From positions 1 to 64,000 of the forward strand of contig JACPUR010000004.1 in assembly GCA_016192135.1 (NCBI GenBank): a stretch of DNA of 64,000 nt. The letters are read 5' to 3'. Below, piece by piece: positions 52,331 through 60,644 of the stretch. The DNA comes from Candidatus Tectomicrobia bacterium. GTDB lineage: Bacteria; UBA8248. The notes beneath the pieces were generated by a model, which had not been told where the DNA came from, did no database searches, and saw nothing but the letters and a program-made list of their open reading frames with translations. The stretch's first letter is position 1; every line of letters starts with the position of its first letter. Made by a program: the position numbers and the translations under genes.

Positions 52331-54508
52331 ATGCGCATGACCGATCTGGACAAAATCCCCTCCGGTTTGTTGAAGAGCATTTTCATGGAGTGCGCCGACC
52401 CCCTGGGCGTCCTGGACGCCGAGGGCAAATTCATCCTGTGGAATCCCGCCGCCGAACGGCTGTTCGGCTATTCGGCCGAGGAAGTGATGGGGACCGCCCC
52501 GAGCCAGCTTTTCGTCCCCGAGGAACAGGAGAACCAATCACGGCGAGAAAGGATCGCGCGGGTGCTCGCGGGGCAGCCCGCCCGCTTCGAGGCCTTGAGG
52601 CGGCGGAAGGACGGCACCCTGATTCCCCTCGAAATCAGCCTCACCCCGATCAAGGACGAGGCCGGCAACGTCATCGCCCGCTTCTCCATCTATTGGGACA
52701 TCCGGGAGCGGAAGCACGCCGAAGAGAGGCTGCAGCGCACCGCCCGGTCGCTCCGGATGCTCTCGGACTGCAACCAGGCCCTCCTGCGCGCCCGGGCCGA
52801 AGCCGAGCTGCTGGACGAGATCTGCCGGATCATCGTCGAGAAAGGGGAATATCCCCTGGCGTGGGTGGGCTACGCCGAGGACGACCCGCAGAAGACCATC
52901 CGCCCGATGGCCAGCCACGGCAAGGGCGCGGATTACCTCAAGTCGGCGCGGTTCTCCTGGGCGGATACGCTTTGGGGCCAGGGGCCGGCGGGCATCGCGA
53001 TACGGACCGGACAGCCGGCGAACTTCGAGAACATCATGCGGGATTCCCGCTTCCTCCCCTGGCAGGCATTGGCCCGGGAGCGCGGCTTCCAATCCTGCAT
53101 CGCATTCCCGCTGCACGCCAGCCAAGGCGTCCTGGGGGCCCTGGCGGTCTACTCCGGCAAGGCCGGAGCGTTCGACCAAAAGGAAATCGACATCCTCAAC
53201 GAGAACGCGAAGGACCTGGCCTACGGAATCAACGCGCTCCGGAAGGACCGGGAGCGCGAGGACTTCCTGAAGCAGCTCACCACCTTCCACGCCATCGCCG
53301 GAAAGCTCAACGAGAGCCTGGCGCTCGACGCGGTGCTGGGGCACATCGTGCAAGCCGCCAAGGAGATACTCCAGGTCGCCCTCGCCGCCATCTTCATGGT
53401 GCAGGACGGCAAGGTGCACCTGAAGGCGGAGACGCCCGGGCAGCCGGACGAAGGCTTCCGGCCTCTGCCCATCGGCGAAGGCTTGATCGGCCGGATCGTC
53501 GGCAGGGGGGAGATGGTCCACTGCCCCCGGCTGGACGAGGACGGCCACTGGCTGAACGGCGCCTGGTCGGGGAAACGCGGGGTGAACGCCATGCTCGCCC
53601 TTCCCCTCCACGACGGGGAGCGCACGGTGGGCGTGCTCGGCCTCTTCACCCCGGAGGAGCGGAGGTACACGGGGAACGAGCTCCGGCTCATCTTCTCCTT
53701 CGTCCAGTACGCCTCCATCGCCATCCGGAACGCCGAGAGCCACTCCCGGCTCGAAAGCACCTACCGGGAGCTGGAGCGGAGCCAGAAGCTGCTCATCCGG
53801 AGCGAGAAGCTCTCCTCCATCGGCACCCTGGCGGCCGGCGCGGCCCACGAGATACTCAACCCGACGAACGTCATCAGCCTCTACGCCCAGCGGCTGCGGG
53901 AGGAGAGCGAGAAGGGCTCGCCGCTCGGCCAGGCGGCGGAGGTCATCTGCCGCAACGTGAGCCGGATCGTGAAGATCTGCGACGACCTGCGCCGCTTCTC
54001 CCGCGACGAGAAGCCGCAGTTCCATCCGTTCGATCCCGACGAAACCCTCCGCACGAGCCACCGGCTCCTCGAGCGCCAGATCGCGCTCGCCAGCATCTCC
54101 CTCGATGAAAGGATGTCCGGGACGCCCGCGTGCGTGATGGGCGACAAGCACCAGATGGAGCAGGTCTTCTTCAATCTGATCAAGAATGCCATCGAGGCCA
54201 TGCCCGAGGGCGGGAGGCTCACCGTCGCTTCCCGAAAGCTGGACGAAGGAGAAGGCGGGTGGGAATGCCGGATCGCGGACACCGGCGTCGGAATTCCCCG
54301 GGAAGCGATGGACAAGATATTCGACCCCTTCTTCACGACGAAGCCCGAGGACAAGGGGACCGGCCTCGGCCTGGCCGTCTCCCACGGCATCGTCGAGGGC
54401 CACGGCGGGCAGCTCTGGGCCGAGAGCGCCCCCGGCCGGGGCACCACCTTCTTCGTCCTCCTGCCCCTGGCGGAGAAGGCTCCCCTCCCCTCGAACGGGA
54501 AGGCCTGA
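52331..54508 (+). CDS. hybrid-free sensor histidine kinase, PAS-GAF-GAF-HisKA-HATPase
   Basis: A 725-residue soluble-looking kinase: PAS (residues ~15-130; GVLDAEGKFILWNPAAERLF), two GAF domains (~145-300 and ~315-455), HisKA with phosphorylatable His506 in GAAHEILNPTN, and HATPase with ADTGVGIPREAMDKIFDPFF and GTGLGLAVSHGIVEGHGG. GAF domains suggest detection of a small ligand or redox signal. No receiver domain or response regulator is adjacent, so its partner is elsewhere. ATG 52331 has GGGGATT upstream; an open GTG at 52181 overlaps the CRP-type palindrome and is unlikely. Confidence 0.9.
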   Translation: MRMTDLDKIPSGLLKSIFMECADPLGVLDAEGKFILWNPAAERLFGYSAEEVMGTAPSQLFVPEEQENQSRRERIARVLAGQPARFEALRRRKDGTLIPLEISLTPIKDEAGNVIARFSIYWDIRERKHAEERLQRTARSLRMLSDCNQALLRARAEAELLDEICRIIVEKGEYPLAWVGYAEDDPQKTIRPMASHGKGADYLKSARFSWADTLWGQGPAGIAIRTGQPANFENIMRDSRFLPWQALARERGFQSCIAFPLHASQGVLGALAVYSGKAGAFDQKEIDILNENAKDLAYGINALRKDREREDFLKQLTTFHAIAGKLNESLALDAVLGHIVQAAKEILQVALAAIFMVQDGKVHLKAETPGQPDEGFRPLPIGEGLIGRIVGRGEMVHCPRLDEDGHWLNGAWSGKRGVNAMLALPLHDGERTVGVLGLFTPEERRYTGNELRLIFSFVQYASIAIRNAESHSRLESTYRELERSQKLLIRSEKLSSIGTLAAGAAHEILNPTNVISLYAQRLREESEKGSPLGQAAEVICRNVSRIVKICDDLRRFSRDEKPQFHPFDPDETLRTSHRLLERQIALASISLDERMSGTPACVMGDKHQMEQVFFNLIKNAIEAMPEGGRLTVASRKLDEGEGGWECRIADTGVGIPREAMDKIFDPFFTTKPEDKGTGLGLAVSHGIVEGHGGQLWAESAPGRGTTFFVLLPLAEKAPLPSNGKA

Positions 54509-54616
54509 ACCCCCGCTCCCATCCGCGCACCTCCCCCGCGTTTACGGGCGCCCTCCGTTCCCGCCATAATGGCGATCCGGGCAAGGCCTTCGTGCGCCCG
54601 TCCAGGAGATTTCCCC

Positions 54617-55795
54617 ATGCCCATCGCGTCGGTCCTGCCCCCCGGGTCCCAGAAGTGGGTGGACCTGGCCGACCGCGTGAGCCGCGAGAAGATCGCCCCG
54701 CGGGCCGAGGCCGTGGACCGGGAGGGCCGCTTCCCCTTCGAGAACTACCGCGACCTGGCCGAGGCGGGCCTCCTCGCCCTCATGGTGCCCCGGGAGCACG
54801 GGGGCATCGGGGCGGACTCGCTGACCTACGTCACCGTCCTCTCCCGGATCGCCCGGGGCTGCGCCTCGACCGGGCTCACCTTCAACATGCACAGCGCCAT
54901 CGTGGACTTCATGAAGCAGCTCGCCTCCCCCGAGCAGCAGGCGCGCTACTTCGGCGAGGTACGGGAGAAGGGGGCCATCTTCTCCTCCATCACGAGCGAG
55001 CCGGGCTCCTCCTTCCGGGACAAGTTCGCCGTGCGCACCTCCATCCGCCGGGACGGCGCGGGCTACCGCCTCGCCGGCAAGAAGCACTTCTGCTCCCTCT
55101 CGACGGGCGCCGCCTACTACTTCACCTGGAGCCTGCTGGACGGGGCCCGCGGCCTCCCGGACGGCCTGCTGAACGTGATGGTGCCCTCGGACCGCGAGGG
55201 CATCGAGATCCTCGACGACTGGGACACCATCGGCATGCGGGGGACGGCCTCGAACTCCATCCACTTCCACGACGTGCGGGTGGAGCCCGAGGAGGTGATC
55301 GGGGCGCCCGGCAGCATCCTGGGCAAGGACATGAGCATCTGGTCGCTCGGCTACACCGCGGTCTACATCGGCATCGCCGAGGCGGCCTACGAGTTCTGCG
55401 TGGACTACGCGAAGAAGACCAGGTTCCAGGGCATGGACAAGACCCTCGCCCACGTGGAGCGCGTCCAGCGCCAGATCGGGGAGATGTCCATGCTCCTGGA
55501 GAACGCCCGCCGCGCGGCCGAGAAGCTCGGCGCCCTCCGGGGCAACCTGGGGAAGCAGGAACTCACCTTCATCCTGAACCAGGCCAAGTACCTGGCCACC
55601 GAGGCCGCCAAGGAGCTGGCCGAGCAGGGCATCCGCCTCTGCGGGGGGCGCGGGCTTTCGCGCTCTCTCCCCATCGAGCGCCACCTGCGGGACGCCCTGG
55701 CGGGCGTCGTCATGCCCCCCGCCAACGACCGGTGCCTGGAGACGGTGGGCAAGATCGCGCTGGGATTGGAAGCCAAGACGCTGGAGTTTCAGTAG
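54617..55795 (+). CDS. acyl-CoA dehydrogenase family flavoprotein (second)
   Basis: A 392-residue enzyme: LADRVSREKIAPRAEAVDRE, FSSITSEPGSSFRDKFAVRT (FAD/substrate loop), and ELAEQGIRLCGGRGLSRSLP. It lacks the closest match to short-chain types; the substrate may be any acyl-CoA. ATG 54617 has AGGAGA seven bases upstream; longer starts are not supported. The attC-like site of the integron cassette begins about 27 bases after its stop. Confidence 0.87.
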   Translation: MPIASVLPPGSQKWVDLADRVSREKIAPRAEAVDREGRFPFENYRDLAEAGLLALMVPREHGGIGADSLTYVTVLSRIARGCASTGLTFNMHSAIVDFMKQLASPEQQARYFGEVREKGAIFSSITSEPGSSFRDKFAVRTSIRRDGAGYRLAGKKHFCSLSTGAAYYFTWSLLDGARGLPDGLLNVMVPSDREGIEILDDWDTIGMRGTASNSIHFHDVRVEPEEVIGAPGSILGKDMSIWSLGYTAVYIGIAEAAYEFCVDYAKKTRFQGMDKTLAHVERVQRQIGEMSMLLENARRAAEKLGALRGNLGKQELTFILNQAKYLATEAAKELAEQGIRLCGGRGLSRSLPIERHLRDALAGVVMPPANDRCLETVGKIALGLEAKTLEFQ

Positions 55796-55822
55796 GCCCT
55801 ATCCCTCCACCCCGCCCGCGCC

Positions 55823-55894
55823 CTTCAAGAGATCGCTGCACCGGACGGCAATTTCGCTGCGCTCCATTGCCGCCGGTGAGCTTTGCCGTTAGGC
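55823..55894 (+). repeat. attC-like recombination site (degenerate R'' box), cassette left end
   Basis: CACCGG-A-CGGCAAT (55839-55852) pairs with ATTGCCGCCGGTG (55866-55878), leaving one extrahelical A in the left arm as in attC sites. The R' core is GTTAGGC (55888-55894). The outer left R'' box has decayed to CTTCAAG (55823-55829) or is missing. Confidence 0.75.
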
Positions 55895-56782
55895 AGTGAC
55901 CGAATCTATTCACACCCGTAAGGAGATTTTCTGCATTGGATATTCCACGGATCTTCAACATCACCGAAAGTGCTCACCGCATCCATAACCCGTTCACACC
56001 CGAAAAGCTCGCCACTCTCGGCGCGGCGCTGCGTCTGGAAACGGGGACCCGAGTGCTCGACCTCGGCAGCGGTTCGGGGGAGATGCTGTGCACTTGGGCA
56101 CGCGATTACGGAGTCATCGGCACCGGCATCGACATGAGCCAGTTGTTCACCGAGCAAGCGAAACTCCGCGCTGAAAAACTCGGTGTCGCCGATCAAGTCA
56201 AGTTCATCCATGGCGATGCTGCCGGCTTCGTCTCTGACGAGAAGGCCGGTGTGGCAGCCTGTCTCGGTGCCACGTGGATCGCTGGGGGAGTCGTCGGCAC
56301 CATCGAGCTTTTGGCGCAGAGCCTCCGCCCCGGAGGGATCATCCTCATCGGCGAGCCCTACTGGCGGCAGTTACCGCCGACGGAAGATGTTGCCAGGGGG
56401 TGTCTTGCCGGCTCAATCTCCGACTTTCTCCTGCTTCCAGAACTTCTCGCGTCTTTCGGCCACCTCGGCTACGACGTCGTGGAAATGGTTTTGGCAGACC
56501 AAGACAGCTGGGACAGATACGAGGCGGCCAAGTGGCTCACCATGCGCCGATGGCTTGAAGCCAATCCCGACGACGAGTTCGCGAAAGATGTTCGAGCCAA
56601 ACTAACCTCGGAACCCGAGCGCTACGCCGCTTACACGCGTGAATACCTGGGCTGGGGCGTGTTCGCGCTGATGACGCGGTGATGAGGGGATTACCGGGCG
56701 ACTCAGAAAGTGGGGAAAATCCAATCATGCCTAACAACTCATTCAAGCCGACGCCGCTTCGCGGCGCGGCTTAATTCAGGCG
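55889..56782 (+). mobile_element. integron gene cassette with one methyltransferase gene
   Basis: The unit runs from the TTAGGC after the left core to the G of the right core (G^TTAGGC), 894 bases, containing one gene and its attC, the classical layout. Its codon use and base composition are clearly less GC-rich than the flanks. No intI integrase or attI is present in the window, so it is an integrase-free cassette insertion (CALIN-like). Confidence 0.8.
55936..56682 (+). CDS. cassette-borne SAM-dependent methyltransferase
   Basis: A 248-residue class I methyltransferase: GTRVLDLGSGSGEMLCTW is the SAM-binding motif I, DQVKFIHGDAAGFV and PGGIILIGEPYW follow as motifs II/III. The substrate is unknown; cassette genes often encode stress or resistance traits. 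TTG 55936 has AAGGAG nine bases upstream, a common cassette start arrangement with short 5' leader. Composition differs from neighbouring genes, consistent with transfer. Confidence 0.85.
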   Translation: MDIPRIFNITESAHRIHNPFTPEKLATLGAALRLETGTRVLDLGSGSGEMLCTWARDYGVIGTGIDMSQLFTEQAKLRAEKLGVADQVKFIHGDAAGFVSDEKAGVAACLGATWIAGGVVGTIELLAQSLRPGGIILIGEPYWRQLPPTEDVARGCLAGSISDFLLLPELLASFGHLGYDVVEMVLADQDSWDRYEAAKWLTMRRWLEANPDDEFAKDVRAKLTSEPERYAAYTREYLGWGVFALMTR

Positions 56783-56788
56783 TTAGGC
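56729..56788 (+). repeat. complete attC site (59-base element)
   Basis: R'' GCCTAAC (56729-56735) and R' GTTAGGC (56782-56788) enclose a near-palindrome: TCAAGCCG-A-CGCCGC and GCGGCGCGGCTTAA with one extrahelical A in the left arm and loop TTC. Size 60 bases. This is nearly identical in pattern to canonical clinical-type attC sites, so the direction (gene before attC) is clear. Confidence 0.92.
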
Positions 56789-56803
56789 TGATTTATTTAC
56801 TCT

Positions 56804-56985
56804 ATGGACGTTTTCAGCTTTTTGAAATTGCGCCTGGATTTTACAAAGCAACTTCACGAACGATCGTGCGCTCCGTTCCCCAAGCCCTCCCCGCCAGCTT
56901 ACTGGCTGTATGAGAGGAAGGCTAGTTGTTCATATAGCTCTTTCCTGATCCCGCTGCCTGAAATCAACCGGAGCTGCCCGCCCCC
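56804..56985 (+). pseudogene. truncated second integron cassette
   Basis: Directly after the core TTAGGC of the attC, a short frame begins with MDVFSFLKLRLDFTKQLHER at 56804 and then degenerates to a low-complexity tail at the WbqC gene end. The start is AT-rich, typical of cassette leaders. Because the frame has no right attC, I read it as a remnant. No family assigned. Confidence 0.45.
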
Positions 56986-57690
56986 CTAACCCTCCACCCC
57001 GCCCGCCCCTTTCAGCAGCTCCAGCACCGCCTCCCCGCCGATGTTGAACAGCGCGTCCACGAGGGCGAGGTTGGGCTCGAAGCCGGGGCGGCCCTGGTCG
57101 TAGCGCGGGTGGCGGAAGTCCTGGAAGACCACCTCGATCCCGGCCTCCTCGAAGGGCTTGCGCTCCAGGTAGTCCCTTCCGGCCACGCCGGAGAGGTAGG
57201 AGGTGGCGCCCGCCTTCTTGCAGATGTCGAGGAGGAGGGTAGTGGCCTTGCCCTCGGGGGCGAGGGTGGAGGCCAGGACCACGCGCTTCTCCTTCAGGCC
57301 GAGGGCTTCGAGGAAGTAGGCGAGCATCCGGGCGAGGAAGGGGGTCAAGTCCTCGCCGGAGGCGACGAGGAGGCGCTCGATGTCCCCGGCGTAGCGGGGG
57401 TAGTGGGGGCGCTTCACGTAGGAGAGGGCGAGGGTGCGCAGGTGCTTGGACTTCCAGGAGGCGGCCGGGTTGATGCGCATCTCCTGGAGGCTGCTGTGGG
57501 TGTGGCCCTTCATCAGGACGGGCACGGTGAGCCACTGGACGCCCTGGGGGGTCCAGACGCGGTTGCGGTTCACGAAGCCGTTCTTCTCCATCTGGACCGT
57601 GTCCAGGAGGACGAAGAGGTCGGCCTGGAGGATCTTGTGGAAGTAGCCCAGCCAGGGCAGGTAGGCCGGCTGGTGGATGGCGACCATCAT
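56986..57690 (-). CDS. WbqC-family protein
   Basis: A 234-residue protein beginning MVAIHQPAYLPWLGYFHKIL, the diagnostic start of WbqC proteins, with LLDTVQMEKNGFVNRNR following. Some members occur in O-antigen or surface sugar clusters; a biochemical role is uncertain. It faces the integron cassette tail by only a few bases, so its 3' end marks one boundary of the inserted DNA. Adjacent ATGs at 57690 and 57687 are both possible starts. Confidence 0.88.
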   Translation of the reverse strand: MMVAIHQPAYLPWLGYFHKILQADLFVLLDTVQMEKNGFVNRNRVWTPQGVQWLTVPVLMKGHTHSSLQEMRINPAASWKSKHLRTLALSYVKRPHYPRYAGDIERLLVASGEDLTPFLARMLAYFLEALGLKEKRVVLASTLAPEGKATTLLLDICKKAGATSYLSGVAGRDYLERKPFEEAGIEVVFQDFRHPRYDQGRPGFEPNLALVDALFNIGGEAVLELLKGAGGVEG

Positions 57691-57874
57691 GGGCGGCGCT
57701 CTCCCTCGCGCGAAAGTGGGCCCGAATCCCCCCCGCTTCCCGGGAGTTTAGCGCGATTTTCGCCCCGGATCGGGGGAAAAACCAGCCGAAATCGAGGGCA
57801 AAATCCCTGCTTTTTCGCCCGGCGCCCCGGGAAGGGGGAAAGGGCGTCCCCCGGGAGGGGGCATTTGGGGTAAA

Positions 57875-58477
57875 ATGGCCCCCGCCGCTTTCGTTAAATT
57901 GCCCTTTTCCCCGATGGATTGGGACGGACACGAGGGAGGCATCCGATTTTCCGTGGACCGAGAAGCCTTTCTCCGGGCCCTATTGCCCCAGCTGAATTCC
58001 CTCTACAGCTTCTCCCGTTGGCTCACCCATGACGGCGATGAGGCCGAGGATATCGTTCACGACGCACTTTCCCGCGTATTTTTGAACGGAAACTGCAATT
58101 TAGAGGGAGGAGAAATCCGAACTTATTTGTTTACAATCATTAGGAGGACCTACATCAACCGGCTGAGGCGGGGCCGGTACGAGGCGACTTCCGCCGGCTA
58201 CCCCGAGGACGAATCCACACTCTCCGCCCCGTCGGAGAAGGGCGGGTTCTCGGAGCTGCCGCCCGAGCTTCTCCGGCAGGACCTGAACGAGGCGCTCGCG
58301 GGCCTCCATCCGGACAGCCGGAGCGTCGTGATCCTGGCGGACGTGGAAGGGTTTTCGGTCGACGAGATCGCCCAGGTGATGAACATTCCGGCCGGGACGG
58401 TGAAAAGCAAGCTGTGGCGGGCGCACCAGGCGCTCCGCAAGAAACTGAAGGTTTACCAGGAGCCGAAGGGAAAATGA
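57875..58477 (+). CDS. ECF-type RNA polymerase sigma factor
   Basis: A 200-residue sigma factor with region 2 (THDGDEAEDIVHDALSRVFL; RTYLFTIIRRTYINRLRRGR) and region 4 (LHPDSRSVVILADVEGFSVD; MNIPAGTVKSKLWRAHQALR). The ATG at 57875 has GGGGT upstream; ATG 57914 is possible. The next gene overlaps in ATGA and encodes a membrane protein, most likely its anti-sigma factor. The promoter may be autoregulated. Confidence 0.9.
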   Translation: MAPAAFVKLPFSPMDWDGHEGGIRFSVDREAFLRALLPQLNSLYSFSRWLTHDGDEAEDIVHDALSRVFLNGNCNLEGGEIRTYLFTIIRRTYINRLRRGRYEATSAGYPEDESTLSAPSEKGGFSELPPELLRQDLNEALAGLHPDSRSVVILADVEGFSVDEIAQVMNIPAGTVKSKLWRAHQALRKKLKVYQEPKGK

Positions 58478-59205
58478 GACCGCAGGGACCGGGCGAAGGG
58501 CAGGCGGAGGGCATTTCCCGCGACGTGGAAATGAGCGGGCTTGTCCAGAAGTACGCCGAGCGCCACCGTGCTCCGGAGCGGCTGGTGGAGCATTTCTACC
58601 GGCTCGCCGAGGTGGAGCGGCGGGAGAACCGCTGGCTCACCCGGCGCTTCTGGCAGGCCAGCCTGGGGGGCGCTCTGGCCGCCTCGCTGACGCTCGCGGC
58701 CGGCCTCGGCGGCTACGCCTGGCTCTCCGACCGGGACTCCCCGGACCCCTACGACATCGTCGCCCAGGAGGCGAGGAATCTCTCCCGCCTGGGTGACGCC
58801 CTTCCGGCGGCCATCCGGGAGCGCCAGAAGGGCCGGCTGGACAAGCTCTTCTTCTCCTTCAACAAGGACTTCCGTTACCAGCAGAAAGTGGCCGTGACCG
58901 GGGAGAGCGAATTCGTCCTCGAGGGCGCCACGCTGCGCGAGGTGGACGGCAAGAAGATCGCCCGCTTGGCCTACCGGACGGGGGACGTCCGCCTCTTCCT
59001 CACCGTGGTCCCCATGGAGCAGAACGCGGAGTGGCCCCACGTCCTGCGCAAGGAGGGCTGGGTGCTGCTGAACGAGGAGTCCCCGCGGACCTTCGTGTGG
59101 CGCCACGGGCCGTTCATCTACGCCCTCGTGGGGGATCTGACCCTCGAGCGGTTCAAGGAGTTTTCCGCGGCCGTGGTGCAGAGGGCCGGCGTGGAGGGAA
59201 GGTGA
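58474..59205 (+). CDS. membrane protein, probable anti-sigma factor
   Basis: A 243-residue protein overlapping the sigma gene by ATGA. A cytoplasmic N-terminal part of about 60 residues lacks the usual HxxxCxxC zinc-binding motif; one transmembrane helix (ASLGGALAASLTLAAGLGGY) is followed by a periplasmic domain of ~160 residues (FNKDFRYQQKVAVTGESEFV; FVWRHGPFIYALVGDLTLER). Location and topology suggest anti-sigma function. It may respond to envelope state. No signal protease is visible. Confidence 0.7.
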   Translation: MRPQGPGEGQAEGISRDVEMSGLVQKYAERHRAPERLVEHFYRLAEVERRENRWLTRRFWQASLGGALAASLTLAAGLGGYAWLSDRDSPDPYDIVAQEARNLSRLGDALPAAIRERQKGRLDKLFFSFNKDFRYQQKVAVTGESEFVLEGATLREVDGKKIARLAYRTGDVRLFLTVVPMEQNAEWPHVLRKEGWVLLNEESPRTFVWRHGPFIYALVGDLTLERFKEFSAAVVQRAGVEGR

Positions 59206-59229
59206 CATAAGGCGCTGCGAAGGCCATCG

Positions 59230-59263
59230 GCCCGGCGGACCCTATCCGCCGGGCTTTTTTTTT
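59230..59263 (+). terminator. Rho-independent terminator of the sigma/anti-sigma operon
   Basis: GCCCGGCGGA (59230-59239), loop CCCTA, TCCGCCGGGC (59245-59254) and nine T (59255-59263): a perfect 10-bp stem with U-tract, 25 bases after the operon stop. Confidence 0.93.
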
Positions 59264-59410
59264 GCCCGCCCGTCCTGCCTTGACAGGCTCCCTCCGGCGG
59301 CTTACAGGATCGGCCAGGCCGCTATTCGGAATCACGTTTCACTTTCTAGAATATAAGCCGCCGGCGCTGGCGGGTGCCTGCGCTTGCGTGAGGGAGCCGG
59401 GGGGTCCGAT

Positions 59411-60553
59411 ATGCCGGTCCAGTTCCATTGGGCGCTGTGCTCCTTCAACGCCGGCGACGGCCATCACGCCAACCCGAAGGTCCCCGAGCGCCCCGCCACC
59501 CTGGACTATCTGACGCGCGTCGCCCGGGCCGCGGAGGACGCCGGCTGCGTCAACATCCTCGTCCCCACGGGCACCCACTGCGTGGACGCTTGGCAGACGG
59601 CCGCCGCCCTCGCCACCCGCACCCGCAAGATCAAGTTCCTCGTCGCCTTCCGCCCCGGCCTGGTGGGGCCGGTCCTGGCCGCCCAGCAGGCGAACACGCT
59701 GGACTACCTCACCGGCGGCCGCCTCTCCCTCAACGTCGTCTCGGGCGCCAACTCGGCCGACCTCCGGCGCTACGGCTACCACGCCGCCCACGACGAGCGC
59801 TACGACTGCACGGAGGAGTTCCTCGAGGTGGTCATGCGCATCTGGGAGGAGAAGGGCCCCGTCACCCACGAGGGGAGGTTCTTCAAGATCGAGGGCGCCC
59901 ACGTCTGGCCGCCCCGCCACACGAAGCCGCACCCGGACATCTTCCTGGCCGGGAGCTCCGAGAGCGCCAAGCGGGTGGCCGCCCGCTTCGGGGACGTGCA
60001 CGTCTTCTTCGCCTACGAGCCCGAGACCGTGGCCAAGGACGTCGAGGAGGTCTCCCGGCTCGCGGCGGAGCAGCCCCGCGCCCGGCCCCTGGAGTTCGGG
60101 GTGCGGCACTGCATCTGCGTGCGCGAGACGAAGGAGGAGGCCCGCCGGGCCGCCGAGCGCATGATCGAGGGCAGCGACCTGGGCAACACCGCCACCTGGG
60201 CCGATTCCGTCCGCATGACCGAGTCCACCAGCCAGCGGCGCATCAACGAGATGGCGTCGCGGAACCCCTCCTACTGGCTCACCGAGACCATCTGGATGGG
60301 CATCAACAAGGTGCGCGGCGGAGGCGCCACGATGTTCGTCGGCACGCCGGACATGGTGGCCGGCCAGATCCGCGCCTACGTGCACGCCGGGGTCGCCCAC
60401 TTCATCATGCACGGCTACCCCTACCTGGAGGAGGCCGGGATATTCGGCCGGGAGGTCCTCCCGCTGCTGCGGGACCTCGATCCGGTCATCCTGCCGGAGC
60501 CCCCCGCCCCGGCGGAGCCGGGGGCGGCCGGGGCCGCGGCCCGCCAGGCCTGA
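59411..60553 (+). CDS. LLM-class flavin-dependent monooxygenase (SsuD-like, copy 2)
   Basis: A 380-residue paralogue of the protein at 50999-52135, with NILVPTGTHCVDAWQTAAAL, GGRLSLNVVSGANSADLRRY, and FLAGSSESAKRVAARFGDVH. It probably attacks sulfonates or similar substrates with reduced flavin. ATG 59411 has GGGGGGTCC upstream; ATG/GTG starts further up lack support. No flavin reductase nearby. Confidence 0.88.
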   Translation: MPVQFHWALCSFNAGDGHHANPKVPERPATLDYLTRVARAAEDAGCVNILVPTGTHCVDAWQTAAALATRTRKIKFLVAFRPGLVGPVLAAQQANTLDYLTGGRLSLNVVSGANSADLRRYGYHAAHDERYDCTEEFLEVVMRIWEEKGPVTHEGRFFKIEGAHVWPPRHTKPHPDIFLAGSSESAKRVAARFGDVHVFFAYEPETVAKDVEEVSRLAAEQPRARPLEFGVRHCICVRETKEEARRAAERMIEGSDLGNTATWADSVRMTESTSQRRINEMASRNPSYWLTETIWMGINKVRGGGATMFVGTPDMVAGQIRAYVHAGVAHFIMHGYPYLEEAGIFGREVLPLLRDLDPVILPEPPAPAEPGAAGAAARQA

Positions 60554-60644
60554 CGCCCGGCGGCCGTTCTTGCCGGGCCCGTCTTAAGGCCCGCCTCGCG
60601 GCGGGCGCGCTCATTCGTCTTTTTTCAACCGGGAGAAGGTCCGA

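Larger units (their letters stand above)
56683..56985. other. attC and truncated next cassette, no intact gene
   Basis: About 300 bases contain the complete attC at 56729-56788 and the beginning of another cassette cut short by the wbqC end. Both are described separately. The rest shows nothing else. Confidence 0.7.

Noticed and set aside
55823-55894. attI primary integration site
   Set aside because: A long internal stem with an extrahelical base is an attC feature; attI has no such palindrome and no integrase is adjacent.
60589-60606. Terminator GCCCGCC-TCGC-GGCGGGC before the hydrolase gene
   Set aside because: Only 7 bp, and the T-run begins about 12 bases later, so evidence is weak.
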